64,000 nt of DNA from assembly GCF_000238395.3 (NCBI RefSeq), contig NZ_CP011025.1:3162001-3226000 (forward strand), in the 5' to 3' direction. The translations under genes and the position numbers were made by a program. The stretch is from Pseudoalteromonas arctica A 37-1-2. Its GTDB lineage: Bacteria > Pseudomonadota > Gammaproteobacteria > Enterobacterales > Alteromonadaceae. Positions 7,626-17,783 of the stretch are shown piece after piece (position 1 is the stretch's first letter; each line of letters starts with the position of its first letter). The notes under the pieces were generated by a model. The model was not told the DNA's origin, made no database searches, and saw nothing but the letters and a program-made list of their open reading frames with translations.

Positions 7626-8126
7626 ATGTCGGGTGAGTTTCCACGTGCTGGTTTTTGGCGCCGTTTTGCGTCGTTAGTTTACGATACGTTAGCCATTATT
7701 GCGTTTGCGATGTTAACTGTAGTGCTGTATTTATTTGCAGTACAAGGGCTTATTTCTCTCGATGTAATTAGTTTAAATGGCGCAGAGGATGTATCTGCCT
7801 TTATTCAAAATTCAAATCTTCTTTCGGGTATTCGTACCGCTCTTTTAATTATTGTTACCTTAGTATTTTTTGGCTACTTTTGGACTAAAAGCGGGCAAAC
7901 CATTGGCATGCGTGCATGGCGTTTAAAAGTACAAACTCTTGAGGGTAATTTAATTAGCTGGCCGCAATCAATTATCCGCAGCGTTAGCGCTTTACTCGGT
8001 TTAGGTAATTTGGTGGTGTTAGTAGATTTTAAAAACAAAAAAGCACTGCAAGATTACATCTCTAAAACAGAAGTTATTGCACTTACTAAAGAAGAAAACA
8101 GACGTATTTATAGTGAGCTTGATTAA
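7626..8126 (+). CDS. RDD-family membrane protein
   Basis: A 166-residue integral membrane protein of the RDD family. RAGFWRRFASLVYD at the N-terminus carries the Arg-Asp signature before the first membrane helix (about residues 20-45). A second helix spans about 65-85, and a third segment follows GQTIGMRAWRLKVQ. RDD proteins are often of unknown role; some act in Na+/H+ exchange or stress tolerance. It stands alone between two terminators and beside the lipopolysaccharide export genes, as in several Alteromonadales. Confidence 0.85.
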   Translation: MSGEFPRAGFWRRFASLVYDTLAIIAFAMLTVVLYLFAVQGLISLDVISLNGAEDVSAFIQNSNLLSGIRTALLIIVTLVFFGYFWTKSGQTIGMRAWRLKVQTLEGNLISWPQSIIRSVSALLGLGNLVVLVDFKNKKALQDYISKTEVIALTKEENRRIYSELD

Positions 8127-8179
8127 TACCAACTTTTCGAATCGTGAGTTAAGCGGTAATTAAGCAGTAATTAAAAAGC

Positions 8180-8208
8180 AAAAAGGGTGACCAGTGGTCA
8201 CCCTTTTT
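8180..8208. terminator. Bidirectional terminator between the RDD gene and lptG
   Basis: Stem AAAAAGGGTGACC / GGTCACCCTTTTT around a three-base loop. It serves both convergent genes. Confidence 0.85.
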
Positions 8209-8228
8209 AATACTTTGAATAGGTAAAT

Positions 8229-9296
8229 CTATACCCGTTTATTCATCAAATATGTCGCAAAGCCTATAAATATAATACTGGGCAATACCGCCCCTATAAT
8301 GGCAGGTATTTGGTAAACCATAACGACAGGGCCAAATATTTCATTAGTTAAGTGAAACACGATCCCCGTTACAACACCCATAATAATACGTGCGCCCATA
8401 GTAACGGTACGCAGCGGGCCAAATATAAACGAGAGCGCCACCAGCAGCATTACCGCAACAGATACTGGCTGCATCAACTTACGCCATAGAGCAAGCTCGT
8501 AGGTACTTGTGTCTTGTTCGTTTTGCTCTAAGTAACTTAAATACGACCAAAGCCCAGTAAATGAAAGTGACTCCGGTTTTACCGAAACAACCCCTAACTT
8601 TTCAGCTGTGAGTTGCGAAGGGTAAAACTCTTCTGGTAATTGCTCTGTTGTGGTTTTTTCGCTAGTAATAATAACCTTATTTACGTCACGAAGTAGCCAG
8701 CCTTCTTTTCGGCTTAGTGCATCTCTTGCTTTAGTAATTTGGGTAAGCTCTAACGATTTATCAAAGTGGTACATGTGTACCCCGTTGAGCCTGCCGTTTT
8801 CATCAACATCTTCAATATTAATAAAATTATTGCCGTCTTTAGCCCATACACCTTTTTGTGTATTAAACACATCGCCGCCATGTATTGCTTGGTTTCGCAT
8901 TTCTTTAGCGTGTAATTGCGCTTCAGGTGCACCCCATTCGCCAAGTGCCATCATGCATACAGCCATAAATATGGCCGTTTTCATCACTGAACCAATTATT
9001 TGTAAGCGCGACATACCAGCGGCTTGCATCACTACCAGCTCACTGTTTGAGGCAAGTGCCCCCAAACCCGTTAAGCCACCAATTAGCGCAGCCATCGGAA
9101 AAAACACCACTAAATCGCCAGGTATTGTGTAAAGCGTGTAAAGCATTGCAGTCATTAAGTCGTAACTGCCGCGCCCTACCGACTTTAACTGGTCGATAAA
9201 TTTAATTAAGGTGCTAATACCAACAAGTACCAACAATGCAAAGCCGGTAGTTTGTAAAATACTGCGGCCTAAATACCAATCAAGCGTTTTCATCAT
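8229..9296 (-). CDS. lptG: LPS export ABC transporter permease LptG
   Basis: A 355-residue inner-membrane permease. With LptF and the LptB2 ATPase it extracts lipopolysaccharide from the inner membrane and feeds the LptC-A-D bridge. It has three helices at each end (the N-terminal set starts TLDWYLGRSILQTTGFALLVLVG) and a large periplasmic jellyroll between them (about residues 130-260). Length matches E. coli LptG (360). It overlaps the lptF stop by 4 bases, so the two are translationally coupled. Confidence 0.96.
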   Translation of the reverse strand: MMKTLDWYLGRSILQTTGFALLVLVGISTLIKFIDQLKSVGRGSYDLMTAMLYTLYTIPGDLVVFFPMAALIGGLTGLGALASNSELVVMQAAGMSRLQIIGSVMKTAIFMAVCMMALGEWGAPEAQLHAKEMRNQAIHGGDVFNTQKGVWAKDGNNFINIEDVDENGRLNGVHMYHFDKSLELTQITKARDALSRKEGWLLRDVNKVIITSEKTTTEQLPEEFYPSQLTAEKLGVVSVKPESLSFTGLWSYLSYLEQNEQDTSTYELALWRKLMQPVSVAVMLLVALSFIFGPLRTVTMGARIIMGVVTGIVFHLTNEIFGPVVMVYQIPAIIGAVLPSIIFIGFATYLMNKRV

Positions 9297-10405
9297 GAGC
9301 CTAACTCCCGCTTAGTTACTACGGCTTTAAGCCAAGCGCCCAGTGGTCGCCCTTTTATAATTAATAACCCACCTATAAACAAGGCACTTAGATGAATCCA
9401 CCACAAGCCGATTGAAGGCGGGATTTTGCCATCTTCAACTGCAAATTTAGCGGCATTTAGTAAAATAAAGTAGCCTAAGTACAAGCTAATAGCAGGCACT
9501 AGTTTTGCAAATTTACCTTGGCGAGGATTAACCACACTTAGTGGCACTGCCAGTAAGGTAAGTAGCGGGATTGATAACGGAATAGCGAGTCGCCATTGCC
9601 ATTGAGCAATAGATTCAGGAGTGTTTATAGCCAATAATTGGTTAGTTGGCACAGCCTCTAATTTACGGCGTTGATGCTCTATTTCTTGTTCTCGTATTTG
9701 TACGCTGTAACCATCAAATTCTGTTAAATTAAGTGCAGGCGTTGTGCCGTCTGTTTCGTAACGTTTACCGTCTGTTAGTACTAGCTGTTGCTCACCATTT
9801 ACGGCTTCAACCACAACACCTTGCTGTGCATATACTAAGCGCGCTAGATTGCCTTTTTCGCTATCAGGTAACTGTGCAACAAATACCTTATTAAGCTCTT
9901 TGCCGCCTTTTTCAATATTATGAATAAACACCACGGCTTTTTCGTTACCGGTTTCTTGGAACCGCCCAGCTCTGAGTGCAGATAACCCCGCATCGGCTTT
10001 GGCTTGTTCTTTTAATTGATACTCTTGCTCGCTTGCCCACGGCGCTATATACATAGTCAATGCAGCGGCTAATATGGCAAGCCCAACGCTTGATATAAGC
10101 GTTACGCGCACAACATACCATTCACTTACGCCACAGGCTTTAAGGACGGTCATTTCGCTATCGGCGTAAATACGGCTGTAAGCCAAAATAATGCCTAAAA
10201 ATATACTCAGCGGAAGTATTAGCGAGGCCAGTTGTGGAAGCTTTAGTGCAATCATCGATAGCACTAATTTAGCAGGAATGCTGCCCTCAGAGGCATCACC
10301 TAAAATACCAACTAACTTTTGTGACAAAAATATTGTCATTAAAGTTAAAAATACGGCGACCTGCGATTTTAAAACCTCAGCGGTCAAATAACGGAAAATT
10401 AGCAA
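9293..10405 (-). CDS. lptF: LPS export ABC transporter permease LptF
   Basis: The 370-residue partner of LptG in the LptB2FG exporter. It has the same YjgP/YjgQ architecture, with N-terminal helices (FRYLTAEVLKSQVAVFLTLM), a periplasmic beta domain and a C-terminal helix triplet. The protein aligns from its first residues with E. coli LptF (370 aligned positions against 366), which places the start at a TTG codon. No ATG lies nearby, and GGGGCGAG upstream could serve as ribosome site. It is first in the lptFG operon and divergent from pepA, the arrangement seen in E. coli. Confidence 0.95.
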   Translation of the reverse strand: MLIFRYLTAEVLKSQVAVFLTLMTIFLSQKLVGILGDASEGSIPAKLVLSMIALKLPQLASLILPLSIFLGIILAYSRIYADSEMTVLKACGVSEWYVVRVTLISSVGLAILAAALTMYIAPWASEQEYQLKEQAKADAGLSALRAGRFQETGNEKAVVFIHNIEKGGKELNKVFVAQLPDSEKGNLARLVYAQQGVVVEAVNGEQQLVLTDGKRYETDGTTPALNLTEFDGYSVQIREQEIEHQRRKLEAVPTNQLLAINTPESIAQWQWRLAIPLSIPLLTLLAVPLSVVNPRQGKFAKLVPAISLYLGYFILLNAAKFAVEDGKIPPSIGLWWIHLSALFIGGLLIIKGRPLGAWLKAVVTKRELGS

Positions 10406-10714
10406 TGCTCGCCCCTGTTAAACATGGAATTTCACTACGATAGTGAGAATTGAATAGTTAAATAGCTATTTTACCCAATTAATACCGGCAAATAGGCTAT
10501 TATTATAAGCCATCAAATTTAATTATCCTACCTAAGTGCACGATATAATGTTGCATTAGTAGCCCTTAAGCATATAAAGTTCAATTACACAGTAAGAGTC
10601 TAGCAAAATCAGCTAAAATAAGAATTATCCTTACATAAGTTACGTAGATAAGACTAGAAAATACTTTTTTAGCCCCAACTTACTAACTTAAATGACTCAA
10701 AATCAGGAGTGACA
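10406..10714. other. Intergenic region between lptF and pepA
   Basis: About 309 bp of AT-rich sequence that must contain the divergent lptF and pepA promoters. No repeat, small gene or convincing operator was found. AGGAG at 10705 is the pepA ribosome site. Confidence 0.6.
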
Positions 10715-12226
10715 ATGGAATTTAACGTAAAAAGTGGTAGCCCAGAAAAACAGCGCAGCGCATGTATTGTGGTTGGCGTTTACGAGCCACGTAGGTTATC
10801 CCCCATTGGTGAACAACTCGATAAAATTAGTGATGGCTATATCTCTAATTTACTTCGCCGTGGCGACTTAGAAGGTAAGCCAGGCCAAGTTTTATTATTG
10901 CATCATGTACCCAATGTATTAAGCGAGCGCATATTGCTTGTAGGTTGTGGTAAAGAGCGCGAGCTTGATGATAAGCAATATAAACAAATTATTTCTAAAA
11001 CTATTAATACTTTAAACGAAACAGGCTCTATGGAAGCAGTCTGCTTTTTAACAGAGCAACACGTTAAAGGTCGCGACACTTACTGGAAAGTTCGTCAAGC
11101 AGTAGAAACAACGCAAGATTGCTTATATACGTTTAACCAATTAAAAAGTAAAAAAGTAGACCCTCGTCGTCCACTTCGTAAAATGGTGTTTAACGTACCA
11201 ACACGACGCGAACTAACTATTGGCGAAAGTGCCATTGAGCATGGTTTAGCCATTGCTGCAGGTAGTAAGCTGTGTAAAGACGTGGCTAATATGCCACCAA
11301 ATATTTGTAACCCAGTGTACTTAGGCGAGCAAGCACAAGAGTTGGCAACTAATTTTGACAACATCACTGTTGATATTATTGGCGAAAAGCAAATGGCAGA
11401 ACTAGGTATGAATTCTTATCTAGCTGTTGGCCGAGGTAGTGATAACGAATCAATTATGTCGATTATTAACTACAAAGGCGCCGCTGACGACCAAGCCCCT
11501 ATTGTACTTGTTGGTAAAGGCTTAACGTTTGACTCAGGCGGTATTTCATTAAAACCAGGCGAAGGCATGGACGAAATGAAATACGACATGGGCGGCGCTG
11601 CAGGTGTTATTGGTGCAATGCGTGCACTTGCACAAATGCAATTGCCAATTAACGTTATTGGTGTTTTAGCTGGTTGTGAAAACATGCCTGGCTCAAACGC
11701 GTATCGCCCGGGTGATATTTTAACAACAATGTCAGGGCAAACAGTTGAAGTGTTAAACACCGACGCTGAAGGTCGTTTAGTGTTGTGCGACGCACTAACG
11801 TACGTTGAACGCTTTAACCCGGATACGGTTATTGACGTAGCAACACTTACTGGCGCTTGTATTGTAGCCCTTGGCGCGCATGCGACTGGTTTACTATCAA
11901 ACCATAACCCACTTGCACACGATTTATTAAAAGCGTCTGAGCAAAGTGGCGACCGTGCATGGCAGTTACCGTTATGGGATGACTATCAAGATCAGCTAGA
12001 GAGCCCATTTGCTGACTTTACAAACTTAGGTGGACGCTCTGCGGGTACTATTACTGCGGCATGTTTCTTGTCTAAATTTACTAAAAAGTATCATTGGGCC
12101 CATTTAGATGTTGCCGGTACAGCGTGGCGCAGTGGCGCTAAAAAAGGCGCAACGGGCCGTCCTGTTCCAATGCTTACTCAGTATTTATTAAATAGAGCTG
12201 GCGTAAGTGAAGCCGCTCAAGATTAA
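10715..12226 (+). CDS. pepA: Leucyl aminopeptidase PepA
   Basis: A 503-residue M17 cytosolic aminopeptidase that removes N-terminal residues using two metal ions. E. coli PepA also has 503 residues. The catalytic domain shows the M17 signature [10 protein letters not shown], preceded by the metal-binding [18 protein letters not shown] and [11 protein letters not shown] segments. A GTG six bases upstream could also start translation, but AGGAG sits five bases before this ATG. In E. coli PepA doubles as a DNA-binding protein for Xer recombination and carAB control; whether that applies here is unknown. It is divergent from lptF and followed by a terminator. Confidence 0.97.
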   Translation: MEFNVKSGSPEKQRSACIVVGVYEPRRLSPIGEQLDKISDGYISNLLRRGDLEGKPGQVLLLHHVPNVLSERILLVGCGKERELDDKQYKQIISKTINTLNETGSMEAVCFLTEQHVKGRDTYWKVRQAVETTQDCLYTFNQLKSKKVDPRRPLRKMVFNVPTRRELTIGESAIEHGLAIAAGSKLCKDVANMPPNICNPVYLGEQAQELATNFDNITVDIIGEKQMAELGMNSYLAVGRGSDNESIMSIINYKGAADDQAPIVLVGKGLTFDSGGISLKPGEGMDEMKYDMGGAAGVIGAMRALAQMQLPINVIGVLAGCENMPGSNAYRPGDILTTMSGQTVEVLNTDAEGRLVLCDALTYVERFNPDTVIDVATLTGACIVALGAHATGLLSNHNPLAHDLLKASEQSGDRAWQLPLWDDYQDQLESPFADFTNLGGRSAGTITAACFLSKFTKKYHWAHLDVAGTAWRSGAKKGATGRPVPMLTQYLLNRAGVSEAAQD

Positions 12227-12244
12227 ACACACTGTTTAACTACT

Positions 12245-12268
12245 TATAAGGCGCCGTTTGGCGCCTTA
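12245..12268 (+). terminator. Terminator after pepA
   Basis: Perfect stem ATAAGGCGCC / GGCGCCTTAT with a GTTT loop, followed by a T-rich stretch. Confidence 0.85.
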
Positions 12269-12376
12269 TTTATTTGTGTATTAATTGAAGCAAACCCCGT
12301 TATATGGCAAAATCTGCCTCTTAATTTATGTATATCAATTTGGTATGCATTCAATGTCATGGGAAACCCCGATACA

Positions 12377-12823
12377 ATGAACATGAACGCTAAATTTTTC
12401 GTTCTAAAGCAACAAGATGAGTCTAAAGCCCAGGCTGACGATCATTTTGCTTTGGCTGCTCAAATTGCGGCCGATCAGTATCGAAATGGGCAGCGTGTGT
12501 TTATTTGTGTTAACGATAACGAAGCAGCCTGTGCCATTGATGAAATAATTTGGGCATTCGATCCAGATAGTTTTGTGCCACATAATTTACAAGGTGAAGG
12601 CCCTAAAGGCGGCGCACCTGTAGAAATTGGTATTACGCCACCTGTTGGCAATCGTAAAGTTTTAATTAACTTGGCTACTCAATTACCGGATTACATTCGT
12701 CGGTTTAACCAAGTTTTTGATTTTGTACCCGTAGAACCAGCTGCTAAACAAGCAGCCCGCGAGCGTTTTAAAAAGCTACGCCAACTCGGTGCCAATCTCA
12801 CCACGCAAGATATTAATAGCTAG
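12377..12823 (+). CDS. holC: DNA polymerase III chi subunit HolC
   Basis: A protein of about 148 residues that links the clamp loader (through psi) to single-strand-binding protein. The family core FVPHNLQGEGPKGGAPVEI and the C-terminal VEPAAKQAARERFKKLR match chi. Three in-frame ATGs exist at 12359, 12377 and 12383. The second or third gives the typical length of about 147 residues, and none has a strong ribosome site. It lies between pepA and valS, exactly as in E. coli. Confidence 0.93.
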   Translation: MNMNAKFFVLKQQDESKAQADDHFALAAQIAADQYRNGQRVFICVNDNEAACAIDEIIWAFDPDSFVPHNLQGEGPKGGAPVEIGITPPVGNRKVLINLATQLPDYIRRFNQVFDFVPVEPAAKQAARERFKKLRQLGANLTTQDINS

Positions 12824-12876
12824 CCAATCAGGCAAACTAACCAACTAATTTAAGTACTTATTTAAGGTTCTGTGTA

Positions 12877-15732
12877 ATGGATAAAACCTACAATCCGCAA
12901 GATATTGAACAGTCTCTATATCAAGACTGGGAACAAAAAGGCTACTTTAAGCCATCTGGCAAAGGCGTACCATATTCAATTATGATCCCGCCGCCAAATG
13001 TCACTGGTAGCTTACACATGGGCCACGCCTTCCAAGATACAATAATGGATACCCTAACGCGTTTTAAACGTATGCAAGGTAACAACACATTATGGCAAGT
13101 AGGTACTGACCACGCAGGTATTGCAACGCAAATGTTAGTTGAGCGCAAACTGCATGCCGAAGAAGGCAAAACACGCCACGATTTGGGCCGCGAAGATTTT
13201 ATTAATAAAATCTGGGAATGGAAAAAAGAATCGGGCGGCACTATTACCAAGCAGCTTCGTCGCCTTGGCGCATCGGTTGATTGGGATCGTGAACGCTTTA
13301 CCATGGATGATGGTTTATCTGAAGCTGTTAAAGAAGTGTTTGTACGCCTTCACAAAGAAAACCTAATTTACCGTGGTAAACGCCTAGTAAACTGGGATCC
13401 TAAATTACACACTGCTATTTCTGATCTTGAAGTTGAAAACAAAGACAAAAAAGGCCACATGTGGAACTTACGTTACCCACTAGCTGATGGCGTTACAACG
13501 CAAGACGGAAAAGACTACATAGTAGTAGCAACAACTCGTCCAGAAACCATGCTTGGCGACTCGGGTGTTGCAGTAAACCCTGATGACGAACGCTACATAG
13601 ATTTAATCGGTAAAGAGATTTTATTACCTATCGTTAATCGTCGTATTAAAATTGTTGCTGACGAACATGCCGATAAAGATAAAGGCACGGGCTGTGTAAA
13701 AATAACCCCAGCGCACGACTTTAACGATAACGAAGTGGGCAAGCGTCATCAAATGCCGATGATAAACATTTTCGATAAAGACGCCGCTATTTTAAACCAA
13801 GGTGAAACATACACCTTTGACGGTAAAGAGCTTGAGTTTGATGCGCCAATTCCTGAGCGCTTGCGCGGGCTTGATCGTTTTGCAGCGCGTAAAGCGATTG
13901 TGGCTGAATTTGAAGAACTAGGCCTACTTGAAAAAATTGAAGACCATGGTTTAACGGTTCCTTACGGCGATCGCTCTGGTGTTGTAATTGAGCCACTACT
14001 TACCGATCAATGGTATGTACGTGTTGCACCACTTGCTGAACCGGCAAAAGACGCTGTTAAAAACGGCGATATTCAATTTGTACCTAAGCAATACGAAAAC
14101 ATGTACTTCTCGTGGATGAACGACGTACAAGATTGGTGTATTTCACGCCAGCTTTGGTGGGGTCATCGTATCCCAGCTTGGTACGACAATGAAGGTAACG
14201 TATTTGTTGGTCGCGACGAAGCTGAAGTACGCCGTGAAAACAACATTGCAGATAACGTAACGCTAAGCCAAGACGAAGACGTACTTGATACGTGGTTCTC
14301 ATCAGCGCTTTGGACTTTCTCTACACAAGGTTGGCCAGAAAATACCGATGATTTAAAAACCTTCCACCCGTCTGACGTGTTGGTAACTGGTTTTGATATT
14401 ATTTTCTTCTGGGTTGCACGCATGATTATGATGACGCTGCACTTTGTAAAAGACGAAAATGGCAAACCACAAGTTCCGTTTAAAACCGTATATGTAACTG
14501 GCTTAATACGTGACGACAATGGCGATAAAATGTCTAAGTCAAAAGGTAACGTACTTGACCCACTAGACATGATTGACGGCATTGAACTTGAAGACCTAGT
14601 ACAAAAACGTACTGGTAACATGATGCAGCCAAAACTTGCCGCTAAAATCGAAAAAGATACGCGTAAAGTATTTGCAGGCGGTATTGAAGCACACGGCACC
14701 GACGCCCTTCGCTTTACCCTTGCTGCAATGGCATCTACCGGTCGTGATATTAACTGGGATATGAACCGCCTTGAAGGTTACCGTAACTTCTGTAACAAAT
14801 TATGGAACGCGAGCCGTTACGTATTAATGAATACAGAAGAGCAAGACTGTGGTTTTGCAAACGGTGCTCAAACGGAGCTTTCATTAGCTGACCGCTGGAT
14901 TTTAGGTCAATATGAAGCAACCGTTAAAACCTACACAGAGCATTTAGATAACTACCGTTTTGACTTAGCTGCTAACACGCTTTACGAATTCACTTGGAAC
15001 CAGTTTTGTGATTGGTACTTAGAGCTAACTAAGCCGGTATTATTTAAAGGTAATGAAGCGCAGCAACGTGGTACACGTAATACACTTATTACCGTGCTTG
15101 AAAGCTTACTGCGTTTAATGCACCCAATGATGCCATACATCACTGAAACTATTTGGCAGCGTGTTGCACCACTTGCAGGCCTTGAAACAGCAAACACCAG
15201 CATTATGGTTCAGCCGTTCCCTGTATATAATGAAGCAAGCGTTGATGCTAAAGCGATGGATGACTTGGAGTGGGTTAAACAATTCATTTTAGCTATTCGT
15301 AATATTCGTGGTGAAATGGATATTAGTCCAAGTAAACCACTTAGCGTATTACTTGCTAATGCATCGAGCGACGACGTGCGACGCATTGAAGAAAACAAAT
15401 CATTTTTAGCATCACTTGCAAAAATTGAAGAGTTTACAATGCTTGAAAACAAAGACGGGGCACCTGCATGTGCCACGTCTTATGTTGGCAACCTTGAGAT
15501 CATGATCCCAATGGCGGGCTTAATTGATGTGGAAGCCGAGCTTTCGCGTATTAATAAGCAACTCGAAAAAGCAGAAAAAGGCCTAGCACAAGTGCAAAAC
15601 AAACTTGCTAACGAAAAGTTTGTAAACAACGCACCTGAAGCGGTACTTGCTAAAGAAAATGCAAAACTGGCTGAATTTAGCGATGCTAAAACTAAGCTAC
15701 TTGAGCAAAAAACTAAAATAGAAAGCTTATAA
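12877..15732 (+). CDS. valS: Valyl-tRNA synthetase
   Basis: A 951-residue class Ia synthetase that charges tRNA-Val, the same length as E. coli ValS. The HIGH-type motif lies within [13 protein letters not shown] (about residues 38-50) and the KMSKS motif in DKMSKSKGN (about residue 550). The editing domain lies between ([10 protein letters not shown]), an anticodon-binding domain follows, and a C-terminal coiled coil ([15 protein letters not shown]...) contacts the tRNA elbow. It follows holC with about 50 bp between and ends at a bidirectional terminator. Several long antisense frames inside it are shadows. Confidence 0.98.
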   Translation: MDKTYNPQDIEQSLYQDWEQKGYFKPSGKGVPYSIMIPPPNVTGSLHMGHAFQDTIMDTLTRFKRMQGNNTLWQVGTDHAGIATQMLVERKLHAEEGKTRHDLGREDFINKIWEWKKESGGTITKQLRRLGASVDWDRERFTMDDGLSEAVKEVFVRLHKENLIYRGKRLVNWDPKLHTAISDLEVENKDKKGHMWNLRYPLADGVTTQDGKDYIVVATTRPETMLGDSGVAVNPDDERYIDLIGKEILLPIVNRRIKIVADEHADKDKGTGCVKITPAHDFNDNEVGKRHQMPMINIFDKDAAILNQGETYTFDGKELEFDAPIPERLRGLDRFAARKAIVAEFEELGLLEKIEDHGLTVPYGDRSGVVIEPLLTDQWYVRVAPLAEPAKDAVKNGDIQFVPKQYENMYFSWMNDVQDWCISRQLWWGHRIPAWYDNEGNVFVGRDEAEVRRENNIADNVTLSQDEDVLDTWFSSALWTFSTQGWPENTDDLKTFHPSDVLVTGFDIIFFWVARMIMMTLHFVKDENGKPQVPFKTVYVTGLIRDDNGDKMSKSKGNVLDPLDMIDGIELEDLVQKRTGNMMQPKLAAKIEKDTRKVFAGGIEAHGTDALRFTLAAMASTGRDINWDMNRLEGYRNFCNKLWNASRYVLMNTEEQDCGFANGAQTELSLADRWILGQYEATVKTYTEHLDNYRFDLAANTLYEFTWNQFCDWYLELTKPVLFKGNEAQQRGTRNTLITVLESLLRLMHPMMPYITETIWQRVAPLAGLETANTSIMVQPFPVYNEASVDAKAMDDLEWVKQFILAIRNIRGEMDISPSKPLSVLLANASSDDVRRIEENKSFLASLAKIEEFTMLENKDGAPACATSYVGNLEIMIPMAGLIDVEAELSRINKQLEKAEKGLAQVQNKLANEKFVNNAPEAVLAKENAKLAEFSDAKTKLLEQKTKIESL

Positions 15733-15772
15733 TTTTAGTTATTATGCCTATTAACACTATTTAATAGGCATT

Positions 15773-15812
15773 AAAAAAGCCGCTCACTTTAATTAAAGTG
15801 AGCGGCTTTTTT
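15773..15812. terminator. Bidirectional terminator between valS and the FadL-type gene
   Basis: A perfect palindrome AAAAAAGCCGCTCACTTT + AATT + its complement, with A and T runs on both sides. Confidence 0.92.
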
Positions 15813-15845
15813 GTGCCCTGTGATTAACCACAAGACACTTCTACA

Positions 15846-17177
15846 TTAAAACTTGTAGTTGTACTGAGCGCCAAGTAATACCGCGTGGCCTTTAGATTCG
15901 AAGCCCCACTGGCTGCCCGAGTCATCAGCTTCTGTGAACGTTTGTGTTTTACCACGGATGATACTTACACCAAGATCAACGTTAGAGTTTTGATCAATTG
16001 TGTAGTTACCGCCAAACGAGAACCAAAAGCGATCTGTATCTGGAATAGAGATAGAAAGGTGTGTTTGCGATACTGGAGACTCATCAAATGCAACACCGGC
16101 ACGAAGTAGTAAATCTTCGTTGTATTGGTAATCAGCACCTACAGAGTATCTGAAAGAGTCATCAAACTGCTCTTGCTTTTCAAACGCAACAAACTTATCA
16201 CCTGTTGGTAACGTTACTTGTGCTTCTAGTGATTCAAAGCTGCTCCAGCCTGTCCATAATACACTATAGTGAAGACCTGTTTTCTCGTCTAACTGATGCG
16301 AGCCAGAAAACTCAGCAATAGCTGGTAGTGTAATATCTACAGAGCCTGGTAATTCAGATTGCCCTTTGCGACCACCAATAAATTCTGGTAACTCATTAGA
16401 GTACTCACCATCAAATGTAATATCAGTTTCGCTGCGGTAGTTAAAACCAAAACGACTGTTTTCATCAAGTTGATACATTAAGCCTATATTTAATCCATAG
16501 CCCACGTCATCACCTTCAAGATTAACAGCATCAGCTGAAGCAGAAATGCTATAATCCTCAGGAAGAATACCAGCTTGAGTTAATTGATCTATTCCAGCTT
16601 GAATATTTGCAGGTGTATGACCACCAAATTTACGTATGATTTTAGCCTCTGCATAAATAGCGTTTAAACCAATACCAAAGCTGAATTGCTCAGTTACTTT
16701 ATAAGCAACGCTTGCATTAAGGTTAACAGTAAAGATTTCTGTTTCGCCAGCAATTTGGCCAGCAACGTATTCATCGTTAAACTCTGTAGATAAACCAAAG
16801 TTAGAAAATGCACCAAAACCAATCGATACTTTATCGTTGTAAGGCATAGTATAGTAAATAGCAGGTACTACAGCACTTGGTGCAATGCTGTCGTCGTCTA
16901 ATGCACTTGGGTCAATACCGTTATTAGTACTTTCGCCTTCAATACTTACATCTGGAATTACACCAATAGCTGCAACACTTAGTTGCTTGTCTTTAAATAA
17001 AGTCATTAGTGCAGGGTTACGAGCAACTACAGACGCGTCGTCTGCGATAGAAGCTTCACCAGCGTATGCACGGCCTAAACCCGATGCATTTTGCTCTGAT
17101 AATTGAAACGCAGCTGAAAAGCTATCAGCTGAAACAAATGCAAGCGAAGCTGCAATAAGGGTTTTAGAAAATTTCAT
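15846..17177 (-). CDS. FadL/OmpP1/TodX-family outer-membrane transporter
   Basis: A 443-residue outer-membrane beta-barrel for long-chain fatty acids or other hydrophobic substrates. A signal peptide (KTLIAASLAFVSADSFSA) precedes the FadL-type hatch sequence AFQLSEQNASGLGRAYAGEA. Next comes the conserved ASVVARNPALMTLF, and the protein ends in an aromatic strand (QYNYKF) typical for barrel assembly. A TTG six codons upstream opens the frame, but the ATG has AAGGA seven bases before it. It is a single-gene unit. The substrate cannot be read from sequence; fatty acids are the default. Confidence 0.92.
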   Translation of the reverse strand: MKFSKTLIAASLAFVSADSFSAAFQLSEQNASGLGRAYAGEASIADDASVVARNPALMTLFKDKQLSVAAIGVIPDVSIEGESTNNGIDPSALDDDSIAPSAVVPAIYYTMPYNDKVSIGFGAFSNFGLSTEFNDEYVAGQIAGETEIFTVNLNASVAYKVTEQFSFGIGLNAIYAEAKIIRKFGGHTPANIQAGIDQLTQAGILPEDYSISASADAVNLEGDDVGYGLNIGLMYQLDENSRFGFNYRSETDITFDGEYSNELPEFIGGRKGQSELPGSVDITLPAIAEFSGSHQLDEKTGLHYSVLWTGWSSFESLEAQVTLPTGDKFVAFEKQEQFDDSFRYSVGADYQYNEDLLLRAGVAFDESPVSQTHLSISIPDTDRFWFSFGGNYTIDQNSNVDLGVSIIRGKTQTFTEADDSGSQWGFESKGHAVLLGAQYNYKF

Positions 17178-17459
17178 TGTTGAGTCCTTAACCAAACTGA
17201 CTGTCTGGGTACTATGTGTGTTGTTATTAGGATTTAAAACGTGATTACACTACCTTAATTTTTTGTAAAAAACTCTATGAATACGTCAAAAGACAGTAAA
17301 AAACATGTTTTTTAACGACATTTTAACAACTATTTAAAACTCATCGGATGAGAAGTGTGTTATTAGAGTAAACACTCTAAATGTAATTAATTATCATTTA
17401 GATTGACTTGAAATTAGTAGCAACTTACACTATTATAAAATCGCAATGGAAGTAAAACT

Positions 17460-17783
17460 GTGATCATTTTATTTATTATTACAGGGCTAATATTTTGTGG
17501 GGCGAGTGTGTTTTGCTTTTACAAAGCAAACTACTGCGCATGTACTCAAGCAGGACAATGTGATAACCCCGTAAACCATTATTGGTTAGGGGCAATGTTA
17601 AATGCGTTGATCTCTTTAGCGCTGTGCTGTTTTGCATTGCACGTAGAGCTAGGCACTTTGTTATGGTTAACACTGATGGGAAATTGCTTTTTGGGTGCGT
17701 TTATTTCTGCAAAACAAACTAAAAAAAGGCAATGCAGTAAGGCTAGTTCAACAAATGCTCTTTTAGCAGGCGAGACAAATTAA
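17460..17783 (+). CDS. Small cysteine-rich membrane protein, unknown
   Basis: A 107-residue protein with three hydrophobic segments (about 1-20, 42-62 and 66-85), several cysteines (CACTQAGQC between segments one and two) and a basic tail. It starts with GTG, preceded by GGAAG seven bases upstream. Its last 41 bases overlap the 3' end of the convergent HD-GYP gene. I do not recognise a family. It may be a real small membrane gene, though the overlap and GTG start leave some doubt. Confidence 0.55.
   Translation: MIILFIITGLIFCGASVFCFYKANYCACTQAGQCDNPVNHYWLGAMLNALISLALCCFALHVELGTLLWLTLMGNCFLGAFISAKQTKKRQCSKASSTNALLAGETN

Noticed and set aside
8650..9132. A 160-codon plus-strand frame within lptG
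   Set aside because: Antisense shadow over a conserved permease gene with no ribosome site or family resemblance.
14163..14699. A 178-codon minus-strand frame within valS
   Set aside because: Antisense shadow of a strongly conserved gene; its serine-rich composition is what reverse-strand reading of coding DNA often gives.
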